Below, piece by piece: positions 33,401 to 42,324 of a stretch of 64,000 nucleotides of DNA (positions are counted from its first letter, which is position 1; the number at the start of each line of letters is the position of its first letter). Below the pieces are notes generated by a model that searched no databases, was not told where the DNA came from, and was given only the letters and a program-made list of their open reading frames with translations. The stretch spans positions 6,178,501-6,242,500 of the forward strand of contig NZ_CP072913.1 of NCBI RefSeq assembly GCF_017968885.1, read 5' to 3'. Both the position numbers and the translations under genes were made by a program. The stretch is from Pseudomonas sp. Tri1. Its GTDB lineage: Bacteria; Pseudomonadota; Gammaproteobacteria; Pseudomonadales; Pseudomonadaceae.

Positions 33401-34345
33401 ATGAAACGACTGATCAGCTCCTGCGTTCTTGCACTTTGCGGTACCACCATCCTCAATGGCGCCGCCATGGCGGCCGAGCCCGCCGCGTGCCAGAACGTGC
33501 GCCTGGGCGTGGTCAATTGGACCGACGTCATCGCCACCAGCGCCCTGACCCAGGTGATGCTCGACGGCCTCGGCTACAAGACCAAGCAAACCAGCGCCTC
33601 CCAGCAAATCATCTTCGCCGGCATCCGCGACCAGCGCCTGGACCTGTTCCTGGGCTACTGGAACCCGCTGATGACTCAGACCATCACCCCGTTCGTCGAG
33701 GCCAAGCAGGTCAAGGTGCTGGAGCAACCCAGCCTCAAGGACGCCCGCGCGACCCTGGCCGTGCCGACGTATCTGGCCGACAAGGGCCTGAAAACCTTCG
33801 CCGACATCGCCAAGTTCGAGAAGGAGCTGGGCGGCAAGATCTACGGCATCGAACCGGGCTCCGGCGCCAATACCCAGATCAAGGCCATGATCACCAAGAA
33901 CCAGTTCGGCCTGGGCAAATTCCAATTGGTCGAGTCCAGCGAAGCCGGCATGCTCGCCGCCGTGGATCGCGCCGTACGACGCAAGGAAGCCGTGGTGTTC
34001 TTTGGCTGGGCGCCGCACCCGATGAACGTCAACGTGCAAATGACCTACCTCACCGGCAGCGACGACGCCCTCGGCCCGAACGAAGGCATGGCCACCGTGT
34101 GGACCGTCACCGCGCCGGACTACGCCCAGCAATGCCCGAACGTCGGACGCTTGCTGAGCAACCTGACATTCACTGCCGAGGATGAGAGCCGGATGATGCA
34201 GCCGCTGCTGGACCACAAGGATCCGCTCGAATCGGCCCGGCAATGGCTCAAGGATCACCCGCAAGACAAGCAACGCTGGCTCGAAGGCGTGACCACCTTC
34301 GACGGCAAGCCCGCTGCCGACAACCTGAAACTGACCAGCAACTGA
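33401..34345 (+). CDS. caiX: Carnitine-binding periplasmic protein
   Basis: 314 aa with a signal peptide ending near NGAAMA/AEPAAC. Glycine-betaine/proline-binding fold (OpuAC/ChoX family): WTDVIATSAL, GYWNPLM, FFGWAPHPMN. In P. aeruginosa CaiX feeds carnitine to the CbcWV core transporter. It is a paralogue of cbcX at 42325 in this window. A 9-bp-stem hairpin follows the gene before cdhC. GAGGAA sits before the ATG. Confidence 0.92.
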   Translation: MKRLISSCVLALCGTTILNGAAMAAEPAACQNVRLGVVNWTDVIATSALTQVMLDGLGYKTKQTSASQQIIFAGIRDQRLDLFLGYWNPLMTQTITPFVEAKQVKVLEQPSLKDARATLAVPTYLADKGLKTFADIAKFEKELGGKIYGIEPGSGANTQIKAMITKNQFGLGKFQLVESSEAGMLAAVDRAVRRKEAVVFFGWAPHPMNVNVQMTYLTGSDDALGPNEGMATVWTVTAPDYAQQCPNVGRLLSNLTFTAEDESRMMQPLLDHKDPLESARQWLKDHPQDKQRWLEGVTTFDGKPAADNLKLTSN

Positions 34346-34360
34346 ATAACCGCTATCCAT

Positions 34361-34386
34361 CTGCGCAGCACCAAGCGGCTGCGCAG
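34361..34386 (+). terminator. Intercistronic hairpin after caiX
   Basis: CTGCGCAGC and GCTGCGCAG form a perfect 9-bp stem with an 8-nt loop. No T-run follows, so it is more likely a 3'-end stabiliser or partial attenuator than a full terminator. Confidence 0.5.
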
Positions 34387-34416
34387 TGACTTACCACGCC
34401 TGAAGGAATCCGCATC

Positions 34417-35304
34417 ATGAACCACGACGTCATCATCACCTGCGCACTCACCGGTGCTGGCGACACGACCGCCAAGAGCCCTCACGTACCGGTCACCCCG
34501 AAACAGATCGCTGCCGCCGCCGTCGAGGCGGCGAAGGCCGGGGCCACGGTGGTCCACTGCCACGTTCGCGACCCACAGACCGGCAAGTTCAGCCGTGACG
34601 TGGCGCTGTACCGTGAAGTGATGGAGCGCATCCGTGAAGCGGACGTCGACATCATCGTCAACCTCACCGCCGGCATGGGCGGCGACCTGGAAATCGGCGC
34701 AGGTGAGCGGCCGATGGAGTTCGGTCCCAACACCGACCTGGTGGGCCCACTGACCCGCCTGGCCCACGTCGAGGAGCTGTTGCCGGAAATCTGCACCCTG
34801 GATTGCGGCACCCTGAACTTCGGCGACGGTGACACCATTTACGTCTCCACCCCAGCGCAACTGCGGGCCGGAGCCAAACGCATCACCGAGCTGGGGGTCA
34901 AGGCCGAGCTGGAAATCTTCGACACCGGCCACCTGTGGTTCGCCAAGCAACTGATCAAGGAAGGCCTGCTGGACAACCCGCTGTTCCAGCTCTGCCTGGG
35001 CATCCCGTGGGGGGCGCCGGCCGACACCACCACCATGAAAGCCATGGTCGACAACCTGCCGGCAGACGCCGTGTGGGCCGGCTTCGGCATCGGCCGCATG
35101 CAAATGCCGATGGCGGCCCAGGCCGTACTGCTGGGCGGTAACGTGCGGGTCGGACTGGAAGACAACCTCTGGCTGGACAAAGGCGTACTCGCCACCAACG
35201 GCCAACTGGTGGAGCGCGCCGGCGAAATCCTCAGCCGCCTCGGGGCGCGCGTGCTCACGCCGGCTGAGGGACGCAAGAAGATGGGCTTGACCCAACGCGG
35301 CTAA
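34417..35304 (+). CDS. cdhC: Dehydrocarnitine cleavage enzyme (BKACE family)
   Basis: 295 aa, DUF849/beta-keto acid cleavage enzyme family: condenses 3-dehydrocarnitine with acetyl-CoA to give acetoacetate and betainyl-CoA. Zinc ligands in [11 protein letters not shown] (His46, His48); NLTAGMGG and the LGIPWGAP segment are typical. Second gene after caiX. A REP pair separates it from cdhA. Confidence 0.93.
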   Translation: MNHDVIITCALTGAGDTTAKSPHVPVTPKQIAAAAVEAAKAGATVVHCHVRDPQTGKFSRDVALYREVMERIREADVDIIVNLTAGMGGDLEIGAGERPMEFGPNTDLVGPLTRLAHVEELLPEICTLDCGTLNFGDGDTIYVSTPAQLRAGAKRITELGVKAELEIFDTGHLWFAKQLIKEGLLDNPLFQLCLGIPWGAPADTTTMKAMVDNLPADAVWAGFGIGRMQMPMAAQAVLLGGNVRVGLEDNLWLDKGVLATNGQLVERAGEILSRLGARVLTPAEGRKKMGLTQRG

Positions 35305-35332
35305 GCCGACACCTCCTCCTTTTGGAAAAAGG

Positions 35333-35427
35333 CCTGTGGGAGTAAGGCTTGCCCGCGATGACGGTGTGTCAGTCGACATCAACGTTGAATGCAACGCCGC
35401 CATCGCGGGCGAGCCTTGCTCCCACAA
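35333..35427. repeat. REP inverted pair inside the cdh operon
   Basis: Tail-to-tail degenerate REP copies (GGGAGTAAGGCTTGCCCGCG and GCGGGCGAGCCTTGCTCCCA) between cdhC and cdhA. Confidence 0.85.
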
Positions 35428-35459
35428 GTGATCAGCGATCTCTTTTCAGGAAATCACCC

Positions 35460-36425
35460 ATGAGTTTCATCACCGACATCAAAACCTTCGCCGCCCTGGG
35501 CAGCGGTGTGATCGGCAGCGGCTGGGTCAGCCGCGCCCTGGCCCACGGCCTGGACGTCGTCGCCTGGGACCCGGCCCCCGGTGCCGAAGCGGCGCTGCGC
35601 AAACGCGTCGCCAACGCCTGGGGCGCGCTGGAAAAACAGGGCCTGGCGCCCGGTGCCTCGCAAGATCGGCTGCGCTTTGTCGCGACCATCGAAGAATGCG
35701 TGCGCGACGCCGACTTCATCCAGGAAAGCGCTCCCGAACGCCTGGAATTGAAACTCGAACTGCACGCTCGGATCAGTGCCGCCGCCAAGCCGAACGCGCT
35801 GATCGGCTCCAGCACTTCGGGGCTGCTGCCAAGTGAATTCTACGAAGGCTCCACCCACCCGGAACGCTGCGTGGTCGGGCACCCGTTCAACCCGGTCTAC
35901 CTGTTGCCACTGGTAGAAGTGGTCGGCGGCAAAAACACTGCACCCGAAGCGGTACAGGCGGCGATGCAGGTGTATGAATCCCTCGGCATGCGGCCACTGC
36001 ATGTGCGTAAGGAAGTACCCGGTTTCATCGCCGACCGCCTGCTCGAAGCGCTGTGGCGCGAAGCCCTGCACCTGGTCAACGACGGTGTGGCCACCACCGG
36101 GGAAATCGATGACGCGATCCGTTTCGGTGCCGGGTTGCGCTGGTCGTTCATGGGCACGTTCCTGACCTACACCCTGGCCGGCGGCGATGCCGGAATGCGC
36201 CATTTCATGGCCCAGTTCGGCCCGGCATTGCAGTTGCCGTGGACTTACCTGCCGGCACCGGAACTGACGGAAAAGCTGATCGACGATGTGGTGGACGGGA
36301 CCAGCGCGCAACTGGGCAGCCACAGCATTTCGGCCCTGGAGCGCTATCGTGATGATTGCCTGCTGGCGGTACTGGAGGCGGTGAAAACCACCAAGGCCAA
36401 GCATGGCATGGCCTTCACCGAGTAA
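35460..36425 (+). CDS. cdhA: L-carnitine dehydrogenase
   Basis: 321 aa from [13 protein letters not shown]-dependent oxidation of carnitine to 3-dehydrocarnitine. 3-hydroxyacyl-CoA dehydrogenase fold: Rossmann motif [19 protein letters not shown], then [18 protein letters not shown] with the catalytic His. C-terminal helical dimer domain present. The Met at 35460 is chosen; extension into the REP upstream is rejected. Confidence 0.93.
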   Translation: MSFITDIKTFAALGSGVIGSGWVSRALAHGLDVVAWDPAPGAEAALRKRVANAWGALEKQGLAPGASQDRLRFVATIEECVRDADFIQESAPERLELKLELHARISAAAKPNALIGSSTSGLLPSEFYEGSTHPERCVVGHPFNPVYLLPLVEVVGGKNTAPEAVQAAMQVYESLGMRPLHVRKEVPGFIADRLLEALWREALHLVNDGVATTGEIDDAIRFGAGLRWSFMGTFLTYTLAGGDAGMRHFMAQFGPALQLPWTYLPAPELTEKLIDDVVDGTSAQLGSHSISALERYRDDCLLAVLEAVKTTKAKHGMAFTE

Positions 36426-36427
36426 CT

Positions 36428-36538
36428 GATCATTCCCACGCTCTGCGTGGGAATGCAGCCTGGGACGCCCCGCGTTCCGAAAGAAGCGTGACGCAGAGCG
36501 TCACAAGAGACGTTCCCACGCAGAGCGTGGGAGCGATC
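36428..36538. repeat. Large REP palindrome (GATCGTTCCCA family)
   Basis: A 111-bp dyad with arms GATCATTCCCACGCTCTGCG and CGCAGAGCGTGGGAGCGATC, between cdhA and cdhB. The third full copy of the element at 904 and 9956. Confidence 0.85.
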
Positions 36539-36554
36539 ATGCTCGGAGACAACC

Positions 36555-37031
36555 ATGCCCACCCTCACCACCTACCAAACCCGCATCCTCCCGGAATGGG
36601 TCGATTACAACGGCCACCTGCGCGATGCCTTCTATCTGCTGATTTTCAGCTACGCCACCGACGCGCTGATGGACAGCCTCGGCATGGACAGCCAGAACCG
36701 CGAGGCCAGTGGCCACTCGCTGTTCACCCTGGAACTGCACCTCAATTACCTGCACGAAGTGAAACTCGATGCCGAGGTGCAGGTGCGCACGCAAATCATC
36801 GGCCACGACGCCAAGCGCCTGCACCTCTACCACAGCCTGCACCTGGCCGGCGGCGACAAAGAGCTGGCCGGCAATGAGCAAATGCTGCTGCACGTCGACC
36901 TGGCCGGACCGCGCTCGGCGCCCTTCACGGAACCGACGCTGGACCGTCTCAAAGCCCTGCTCGACCAACAATCGGACCTGCCACCTCCCGCGTACATCGG
37001 CCGGGTCATCGCACTGCCGCCCGCCCGATAG
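36555..37031 (+). CDS. cdhB: Betainyl-CoA thioesterase
   Basis: 158 aa, hot-dog-fold (4HBT) thioesterase with the EWVDYNGHLRDAFYL active-site loop. Cleaves betainyl-CoA to glycine betaine and CoA, closing the carnitine-to-betaine route. It precedes the gamma-butyrobetaine hydroxylase gene by 19 bp, so the two are probably co-translated. Confidence 0.92.
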   Translation: MPTLTTYQTRILPEWVDYNGHLRDAFYLLIFSYATDALMDSLGMDSQNREASGHSLFTLELHLNYLHEVKLDAEVQVRTQIIGHDAKRLHLYHSLHLAGGDKELAGNEQMLLHVDLAGPRSAPFTEPTLDRLKALLDQQSDLPPPAYIGRVIALPPAR

Positions 37032-37050
37032 CCTCGAACAGGAGACCGCC

Positions 37051-38214
37051 ATGAACACCGCCGCCGCTTTTGCCGATTTCCGCCGTTATCCCCTGGTCTG
37101 CGCGCTGAGTGCTGTAACGTCCCTGGCCGACCGATTGCAAGTGACCTGGGCCGATGGTCGAATCAGCCCCTTTCATCACCCGTGGCTGCGGGACAACTGC
37201 CCTTGCCCGCAGTGCGTCTACACCGTCACCCGCGAACAAGTGCTGGAAATCATCGACGTACCTGAAGACCTGGCGCCTCGCGCAACCTACCTCGACGAAG
37301 AAGGCTGCCTGTGCGTGGATTGGCAGGACGGCCACAACAGTCGTTTCGACCCGGGCTGGTTGCGCGCCCATGCCTACGACGACCAATCCCGGGCCGAACG
37401 CTTGGCGAACAAGCCCAAAAGCCAACTATGGCGCCACGATCTGCAATTACCGGTGTTCGATTACCAGGCGCTGATGGACGATGCCGATGCGCTGCTGCAA
37501 TGGCTGCTGGCGGTACGCGACATCGGCTTGACCCAGGTGCGCGGCGTTCCCACCGAGCCGGGCTCGCTGAAACAGATTGCCCAGCGCATTTCCTTCATTC
37601 GCGAGAGCAACTTTGGCGTGCTGTTCAACGTGCAATCCAAAGCCGATGCCGATAGCAACGCCTACACCGCGTTCAACTTGCCGTTGCACACCGACTTGCC
37701 GACTCGGGAGCTGCAACCGGGGCTGCAGTTCCTGCATTGCCTGGTGAACGACGCCGACGGTGGCGAGAGCATTTTTGTCGACGGCTTCGCCATCGCCGAA
37801 GCGCTGCGCCAGGAAGATCCCGAGGCCTTTGCCGCGCTGTGTGAAATCCCGGTGGAATTTCGCAACAAGGACCGCCACAGCGATTACCGCTGCCTGGCGC
37901 CGATCATCGCCCTGGATGCCCTGGGACAGGTCGCGGAAATTCGCCTGGCAAACTTTCTGCGCGGGCCATTCGACACCTCGGTCGAGCAGATGCCCAGGCT
38001 TTACCGCGCCTACCGGCGCTTCATCGCCTTGACCCGCGAGCCACAGTTGCGCCTGATGCAGCGACTCGAACCCGGCCAACTCTGGTGCTTCGACAACCGC
38101 CGCACCCTCCACGCCCGCAATGCCTTCGACCCGGCCACCGGGGCCCGGCATTTCCAGGGATGCTATGTGGATCGGGATGAGTTGTTGTCGCGAATTCTGG
38201 TGTTACAGCGTTAG
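37051..38214 (+). CDS. Gamma-butyrobetaine hydroxylase
   Basis: 387 aa from MNTAAAFADF (AGGAG upstream). 2-oxoglutarate/Fe(II) dioxygenase converting gamma-butyrobetaine to carnitine. N-terminal zinc domain (LRDNCPCPQC, about residues 45-54). TauD/TfdA-type catalytic domain with PLHTDLPT (His-x-Asp iron ligands) and a C-terminal NRRTLHARNAF segment (His and oxoglutarate Arg). Its place at the end of the cdh genes lets the cell feed gamma-butyrobetaine into the carnitine route. Confidence 0.9.
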   Translation: MNTAAAFADFRRYPLVCALSAVTSLADRLQVTWADGRISPFHHPWLRDNCPCPQCVYTVTREQVLEIIDVPEDLAPRATYLDEEGCLCVDWQDGHNSRFDPGWLRAHAYDDQSRAERLANKPKSQLWRHDLQLPVFDYQALMDDADALLQWLLAVRDIGLTQVRGVPTEPGSLKQIAQRISFIRESNFGVLFNVQSKADADSNAYTAFNLPLHTDLPTRELQPGLQFLHCLVNDADGGESIFVDGFAIAEALRQEDPEAFAALCEIPVEFRNKDRHSDYRCLAPIIALDALGQVAEIRLANFLRGPFDTSVEQMPRLYRAYRRFIALTREPQLRLMQRLEPGQLWCFDNRRTLHARNAFDPATGARHFQGCYVDRDELLSRILVLQR

Positions 38215-38228
38215 ACCGCGTCATCGTT

Positions 38229-38303
38229 CATCGCGAGCAAGCTCGCTCCCACAGTGGTTCTGTGTCGTTCACAAAACCTGTGGGAGCGAGCTTGCTCGCG
38301 ATA
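38229..38303. repeat. REP inverted pair, left flank of the 87-aa gene
   Basis: Head-to-head REP copies whose spacer (TTCTGTGTCGTTCACAAAAC) is nearly identical to that of the pair at 38868-38940. Confidence 0.9.
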
Positions 38304-38343
38304 GCGGTCTGCCCAACACCCCATCGCCACCGGATTCACCCAG

Positions 38344-38381
38344 GCAAAAAAATCCCCGATCAAGCCGTGACAGGATCGGGG
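38344..38381 (-). terminator. Intrinsic terminator on the minus strand
   Basis: Read on the minus strand: CCCCGATC, a 12-nt loop, GATCGGGG, then ATTTTTTTGCC. A perfect 8-bp stem plus a T-run is a textbook rho-independent terminator. No minus-strand gene ends here; the nearest (gbdR) ends at 38955 beyond the 87-aa gene. Confidence 0.75.
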
Positions 38382-38594
38382 CAGGTTGCGTTACTGGAGG
38401 AGCTGTCGCGCGAGGGTGACCAAACCATCGTGATTCAGCTTGGGATCAGTGTGCCCAGTCCAGACCCGTGCAAGTTAGCCGAAAACGACGCCTCCATAGT
38501 CATTCATGACATAGCGACCATTTGCCCTTGCCGCCGCTTCGGGCGGCTACCAGAATCGAGTCACGACCCCAATCCCTGAATAAGGAAAAGCGTC

Positions 38595-38858
38595 ATGATG
38601 CACGCCGATTTGATCGACCAGGAAGACCTGCTGGGCCAGCTCAAGGCCCTGGGACTGCAAATACCCAGCGGCTCCACCGCCGAACAAGCGTGCGAGTGCG
38701 CGGTACGTGGACTGGACAGGGCCCGCGCCAATGAACTGCGCAAGATGGTCAAGGACATGTATACCAGCGGCGCCACCGTCCTGCCGGCCGTGCGCCAGGC
38801 GATCAATGAGCAGCTGTTGCCGGCGTTGACGCAATATCAGCAGACCCATAGCGGCTGA
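38595..38858 (+). CDS. Conserved small hypothetical protein
   Basis: 87 aa, soluble and helical; AAGGAAAA lies 7 nt before ATGATG. Contains two Cys in QACECAVRG and a KDMYTSGATVLPAVRQAINEQLLP segment. I recognise no named family and no signal peptide. It is bracketed by two near-identical REP pairs in the same orientation and sits between the carnitine genes and gbdR. Confidence 0.6.
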   Translation: MMHADLIDQEDLLGQLKALGLQIPSGSTAEQACECAVRGLDRARANELRKMVKDMYTSGATVLPAVRQAINEQLLPALTQYQQTHSG

Positions 38859-38867
38859 TAAAACCAA

Positions 38868-38940
38868 ATCGCGAACAAGCTCGCTCCCACAAGGGTTCTG
38901 TGTCGATCACAAAACCTGTGGGAGCGAGCCTGCTCGCGAT
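38868..38940. repeat. REP inverted pair, right flank of the 87-aa gene
   Basis: Same orientation and nearly the same spacer (TTCTGTGTCGATCACAAAAC) as 38229-38303. Lies between the 87-aa gene and the end of gbdR. Confidence 0.9.
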
Positions 38941-38954
38941 GAAGGCGCCTAGGT

Positions 38955-40058
38955 CTAGAGCCTTACACTGGCAAACGTCGACTCATTGCGCGCCTGGCTC
39001 AACGCCGACAGCGGGCCGGACAGTGGCGACAGCACCAGCGCCTGGGGCAGCGGCATCATCGCCACCTGTTGCGTGGTGTTGGAGCCTACGCGCTCGTCGC
39101 GCGGTGGAATGCCGAAGTATTCGCGGTAGCACTTGGAGAAGTGCGGGGTGGAGACGAAACCGCACACCGAGGCCACCTCGATGATCGACATCGGCGTCTG
39201 CTTGAGCAGTTGCCGGGCACGAATCAGCCGCAGCTTGAGGTAATAGCGCGACGGCGAGCAGTGCAGGTATTTCTGGAACAACCGCTCCAACTGCCGGCGG
39301 GATACGGCGACGTACACCGCCAGTTCATCCAGGTCGATCGGCTCTTCGAGGTTGGCCTCCATCAGCGCGACGATTTCCTGCAACTTCGGCTGGTTGGTGC
39401 CGAGCATGTGCTTGAGCGGCACACGCTGGTGATCCTGCTCGTTGCGGATGCGCTCGTAGACAAACATTTCCGAGATCGCGGCCGACAATTCACGACCGTG
39501 ATCGCGGCTGATCAGGTGCAGCATCATGTCCAGCGGCGCGGTGCCGCCAGAGCTGGTGAAGCGGTTGCGGTCGAGGGTGAACAGGCGGGTGCTCATCGAC
39601 ACCCGCGGGAAAGCTTCCTGCATCGCGGCCAGGCATTCCCAGTGCACGCTGCAATCGAACCCGTCGAGCAGGCCGGCGCACGCCAGGGCCCAGCTGCCGG
39701 TGCAGACCGCACCGAGGCGACGGGATTGACGGGCCTGGCCTTGCAGCCAGGATACGTGTTCACGGGTGACGGTGCGCTGGATGCCGATGCCGCCACAAAC
39801 GATGACGGTGTCCAGTGCCGGCGCTTTGTGCATGGAAGCATCCGGGGTGATCTGCAAACCGTCACTGGCCCAGACTTGCCCGCCATCGACGGTGAGCGTG
39901 GTCCAGCGATACAGCTCGCGACCGGACAGCTGGTTGGCCATGCGCAGCGGTTCTACCGCGGACGCCAGGGAAATCAGCGTGAAATTGTCCAGCAGCAAAA
40001 AGCCGATGGATTGAGGCGCACGGTTCTGGGGTTGGGCCCCTGAGTTGGACGTCGTCAT
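38955..40058 (-). CDS. gbdR: AraC-family betaine/dimethylglycine regulator
   Basis: 367 aa, the same length as P. aeruginosa GbdR. DJ-1/PfpI-like ligand domain (about 17-210: FLLLDNFTLISLASAVEPLR, GAVCTGSWALACAGLL) and C-terminal double HTH (LAVYVAVSRRQLERLF, ASVCGFVSTPHFSKCYR). GbdR activates gbcA, gbcB, dgc, sox, sdaB and cbc genes in response to glycine betaine and dimethylglycine. A C-terminal Ser/Leu-rich tail follows the HTH. Confidence 0.94.
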   Translation of the reverse strand: MTTSNSGAQPQNRAPQSIGFLLLDNFTLISLASAVEPLRMANQLSGRELYRWTTLTVDGGQVWASDGLQITPDASMHKAPALDTVIVCGGIGIQRTVTREHVSWLQGQARQSRRLGAVCTGSWALACAGLLDGFDCSVHWECLAAMQEAFPRVSMSTRLFTLDRNRFTSSGGTAPLDMMLHLISRDHGRELSAAISEMFVYERIRNEQDHQRVPLKHMLGTNQPKLQEIVALMEANLEEPIDLDELAVYVAVSRRQLERLFQKYLHCSPSRYYLKLRLIRARQLLKQTPMSIIEVASVCGFVSTPHFSKCYREYFGIPPRDERVGSNTTQQVAMMPLPQALVLSPLSGPLSALSQARNESTFASVRL

Positions 40059-40179
40059 CGCGGTATCTCCTCACACAAAGCGGGTGATGGCCTCAGGCGG
40101 AGGCTCTTTTTATTGGTTATTGCCATCGTTCTCACGAGGGAGACGGGCTTTACAGCGATAGAGCAATTGCCATGCCTAA

Positions 40180-40197
40180 ATTGAATGCGCGTTCAAT
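40180..40197. promoter_or_regulatory. TetR-type dyad upstream of gbdR
   Basis: ATTGAA and TTCAAT arms around TGCGCG. The half-site TTGAA is the same as in the BetI palindrome at 45619-45638 but with a wider centre (6 bp rather than 2). Confidence 0.4.
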
Positions 40198-40487
40198 AAA
40201 TCCTGAAAACGACATCGCGGCCTGTCTATATAAGGCGCGCGGCGAGTGCGGTTATAAGCGCCATCAATGGCGGCAGACACCTGCCACAGCGAGCTGTGAG
40301 CAGATCGGTAGCACTTGTGGGAACAGGGCTGCGGGGCTTGCGCAACGGGTATCACCACAGGCGCGGATGACGGACGGTCGAGCGGCATGCCGAGGCGAAC
40401 GCGACAATAGGCGTCTTATCTGTTTGCGACGCGCTAAAAGGTGGCGCGTTTACGGACCGGTGTGCATTTTATGAGCAATATGCGAGC

Positions 40488-40523
40488 CCTTGTGGCGAGG
40501 GAATTTATCCCCTCGCCACAAGG
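40488..40523. repeat. Short palindrome of the TGTGGCGAGGGGAT family
   Basis: CCTTGTGGCGAGG and CCTCGCCACAAGG arms around GAATTTATCC, just after the sdaB stop codon. Confidence 0.85.
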
Positions 40524-40524
40524 A

Positions 40525-41901
40525 TCAGCATTCCACCGCACTGACCGCCAAGCCACCGCGCGAAGTCTCTTTATATTTGTCATGCATATCGGCACCGGTA
40601 TCGCGCATGGTACGAATCACCCGGTCCAGGGAGATGAAATGCTGGCCATCACCGCGCAGCGCCATTTGCGCAGCATTGATGGCTTTCACCGCGGCAATCG
40701 CGTTACGTTCGATGCAGGGCACCTGCACCAGGCCGCCTACCGGGTCGCAGGTCAGGCCGAGGTTGTGTTCCAGGCCGATTTCCGCCGCGTTGCACAGTTG
40801 CTCCGGCGTGGCGCCGAGGATTTCCGCCAAGCCCGCCGCCGCCATGGCGCAAGCCGAACCCACCTCGCCCTGGCAACCGACTTCGGCACCGGAGATCGAA
40901 GCGTTCTTCTTGCACAGGATCCCCACCGCCGCCGCACCAAGGAAATAATCCACGACGTTGGCGTCGGTGACCGCCTCGCTGAATTTCATGAAGTAATGCA
41001 GCACCGCCGGAATGATCCCCGCCGCGCCGTTGGTCGGCGCCGTGACCATGCGCCCGCCGGCGGCGTTTTCTTCATTGACCGCCAGGGCATACAGGTTGAC
41101 CCACTCCATGGCGCTGAGGGTCGAGCCGATGACATTCGGCTTGTTCAACTCCTGCAGGCTGCGGTGCAATTTGGCCGCACGCCGACGTACATTCAAACCG
41201 CCAGGCAGGATGCCTTCGTGCTTGAGGCCCTGCTCGACGCAATCCTGCATGGCCCGCCAGAGCTTCATCAGGCCGCTGCGAATCTCGTCTTCCGAACGCC
41301 AGACCTTTTCGTTGGCCATCATCAACTCGGCCACCCGCAGGTTGTGGCTGCGGCACAGCTCAAGCAGTTCTTCGGCGCTGGAAAAATCGTAGGGCAGCTC
41401 GGTGCGGTCCAGGTCTACCACGCCGCTGGAGGCCTGGGCCTGGTCGACGACGAAACCACCGCCGACTGAATAATAGGTATCACGGTGCAGCTCGCCGCTG
41501 GCGCCCTCAGCCACCAGCGTCATGGCGTTGGGGTGGAACGGCAGGTTTTCGTCGATCAGGCGCATGTCCCGGGACCAGACGAAAGGCACCGGCAAGCGAC
41601 CGTCCAGCAGCAGGGTCTGGCTCTCACGCAGTTGTTCGATGCGCGAACCGATCTGCGACGGATCGATAGCGTCCGGCCACTCGCCCATCAAGCCCATGAT
41701 CACCGCATTGTCACTGCCATGGCCGATGCCTGTGGCCGACAGTGAGCCGAACAATTGCACCTCGACTCGCCGCACGTCGTGCAGCAGTGCTTTGGCACGC
41801 AACGCTTCAACAAACAGCGCCGCGGCGCGCATGGGCCCCACGGTGTGGGAACTGGACGGACCGATACCGATTTTGAACAGGTCGAACACGCTGATTGCCA
41901 T
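40525..41901 (-). CDS. sdaB: L-serine ammonia-lyase
   Basis: 458 aa, single-chain iron-sulfur serine dehydratase: serine to pyruvate and ammonia. N-terminal beta domain ([16 protein letters not shown]) and C-terminal alpha domain with cluster cysteines ([38 protein letters not shown]). The Met at 41901 ([12 protein letters not shown]) is chosen over one 9 codons upstream. In P. aeruginosa it belongs to the GbdR regulon, draining the serine made by GlyA. Divergent from cbcX. Confidence 0.93.
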   Translation of the reverse strand: MAISVFDLFKIGIGPSSSHTVGPMRAAALFVEALRAKALLHDVRRVEVQLFGSLSATGIGHGSDNAVIMGLMGEWPDAIDPSQIGSRIEQLRESQTLLLDGRLPVPFVWSRDMRLIDENLPFHPNAMTLVAEGASGELHRDTYYSVGGGFVVDQAQASSGVVDLDRTELPYDFSSAEELLELCRSHNLRVAELMMANEKVWRSEDEIRSGLMKLWRAMQDCVEQGLKHEGILPGGLNVRRRAAKLHRSLQELNKPNVIGSTLSAMEWVNLYALAVNEENAAGGRMVTAPTNGAAGIIPAVLHYFMKFSEAVTDANVVDYFLGAAAVGILCKKNASISGAEVGCQGEVGSACAMAAAGLAEILGATPEQLCNAAEIGLEHNLGLTCDPVGGLVQVPCIERNAIAAVKAINAAQMALRGDGQHFISLDRVIRTMRDTGADMHDKYKETSRGGLAVSAVEC

Positions 41902-42324
41902 TGCCGAAAATCTCCAGAACGAGCACATCCGGGCGCAGGAGCGCCCGGTGACGGAGCTGCTACGCTCAACGCCGGGATGGCCGCATCATCCGGCTTTTAC
42001 CTTGGGGGGCGACGTCTGACACCGACGCAATCATGCCCAGCAACGTCGCCCAGCTTTTGCCCAGGTTTTACGCCGTTTTTTTGCAGATCAGGGGCCTGCC
42101 GAGGGCGGAAAAAATCTATAAACGACGTCACCGACACTGGATGCGACCCTCCCTGTACTGGATACGACTCACCCTGTAGGCGTCAGATTTGCACTGGTAC
42201 ATGATCGGTTACGGCTCGTTTGCAAGGCCGCGTGTCTGAGAGTGCCCACGCGCCACCAACCGCAACATCCATAAGCGCGGTTGTCCCGACCGGACACTGC
42301 CAATAAAACACCAGGAGTCCACCC
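41902..42324. promoter_or_regulatory. Divergent sdaB/cbcX control region
   Basis: A 423-bp gap. Two tandem 21-bp units at 42136-42156 and 42157-42177 (ACTGGATGCGACC.., ACTGGATACGACT..) match at 18 of 21 positions, the arrangement expected for an AraC-type activator (GbdR) dimer site. A T-rich TTTTTTTGCAGA lies near 42073. No gene seen. Confidence 0.55.

Larger units (their letters stand above)
38215..38594. other. 380-bp gap with REP pair and orphan terminator
   Basis: Between the hydroxylase gene and the 87-aa gene. It holds a REP pair (38229-38303), a minus-strand intrinsic terminator (38344-38381) with no annotated minus-strand gene to serve, and a GC hairpin GCCGCCGCTTCGGGCGGC at 38530-38547. 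No protein gene seen. Confidence 0.7.
40059..40524. other. 466-bp gbdR upstream region
   Basis: Between gbdR and sdaB (both minus). It holds the dyad ATTGAATGCGCGTTCAAT at 40180-40197, a TATATAAGGCG AT-rich box near 40229, and a short palindrome at 40488-40523. Should contain the gbdR promoter; P. aeruginosa gbdR is under nitrogen and catabolite control, but I found no clear sigma-54 site. No gene seen. Confidence 0.6.

Noticed and set aside
38528..38547. GCCGCC..GGGCGGC hairpin as a terminator
   Set aside because: No T-run follows on either strand; the terminator with support is at 38344-38381.
40172..40474. 100-codon plus-strand frame upstream of gbdR
   Set aside because: Low-complexity, Arg/Cys-rich translation with no ribosome-binding site, in the gbdR control region.
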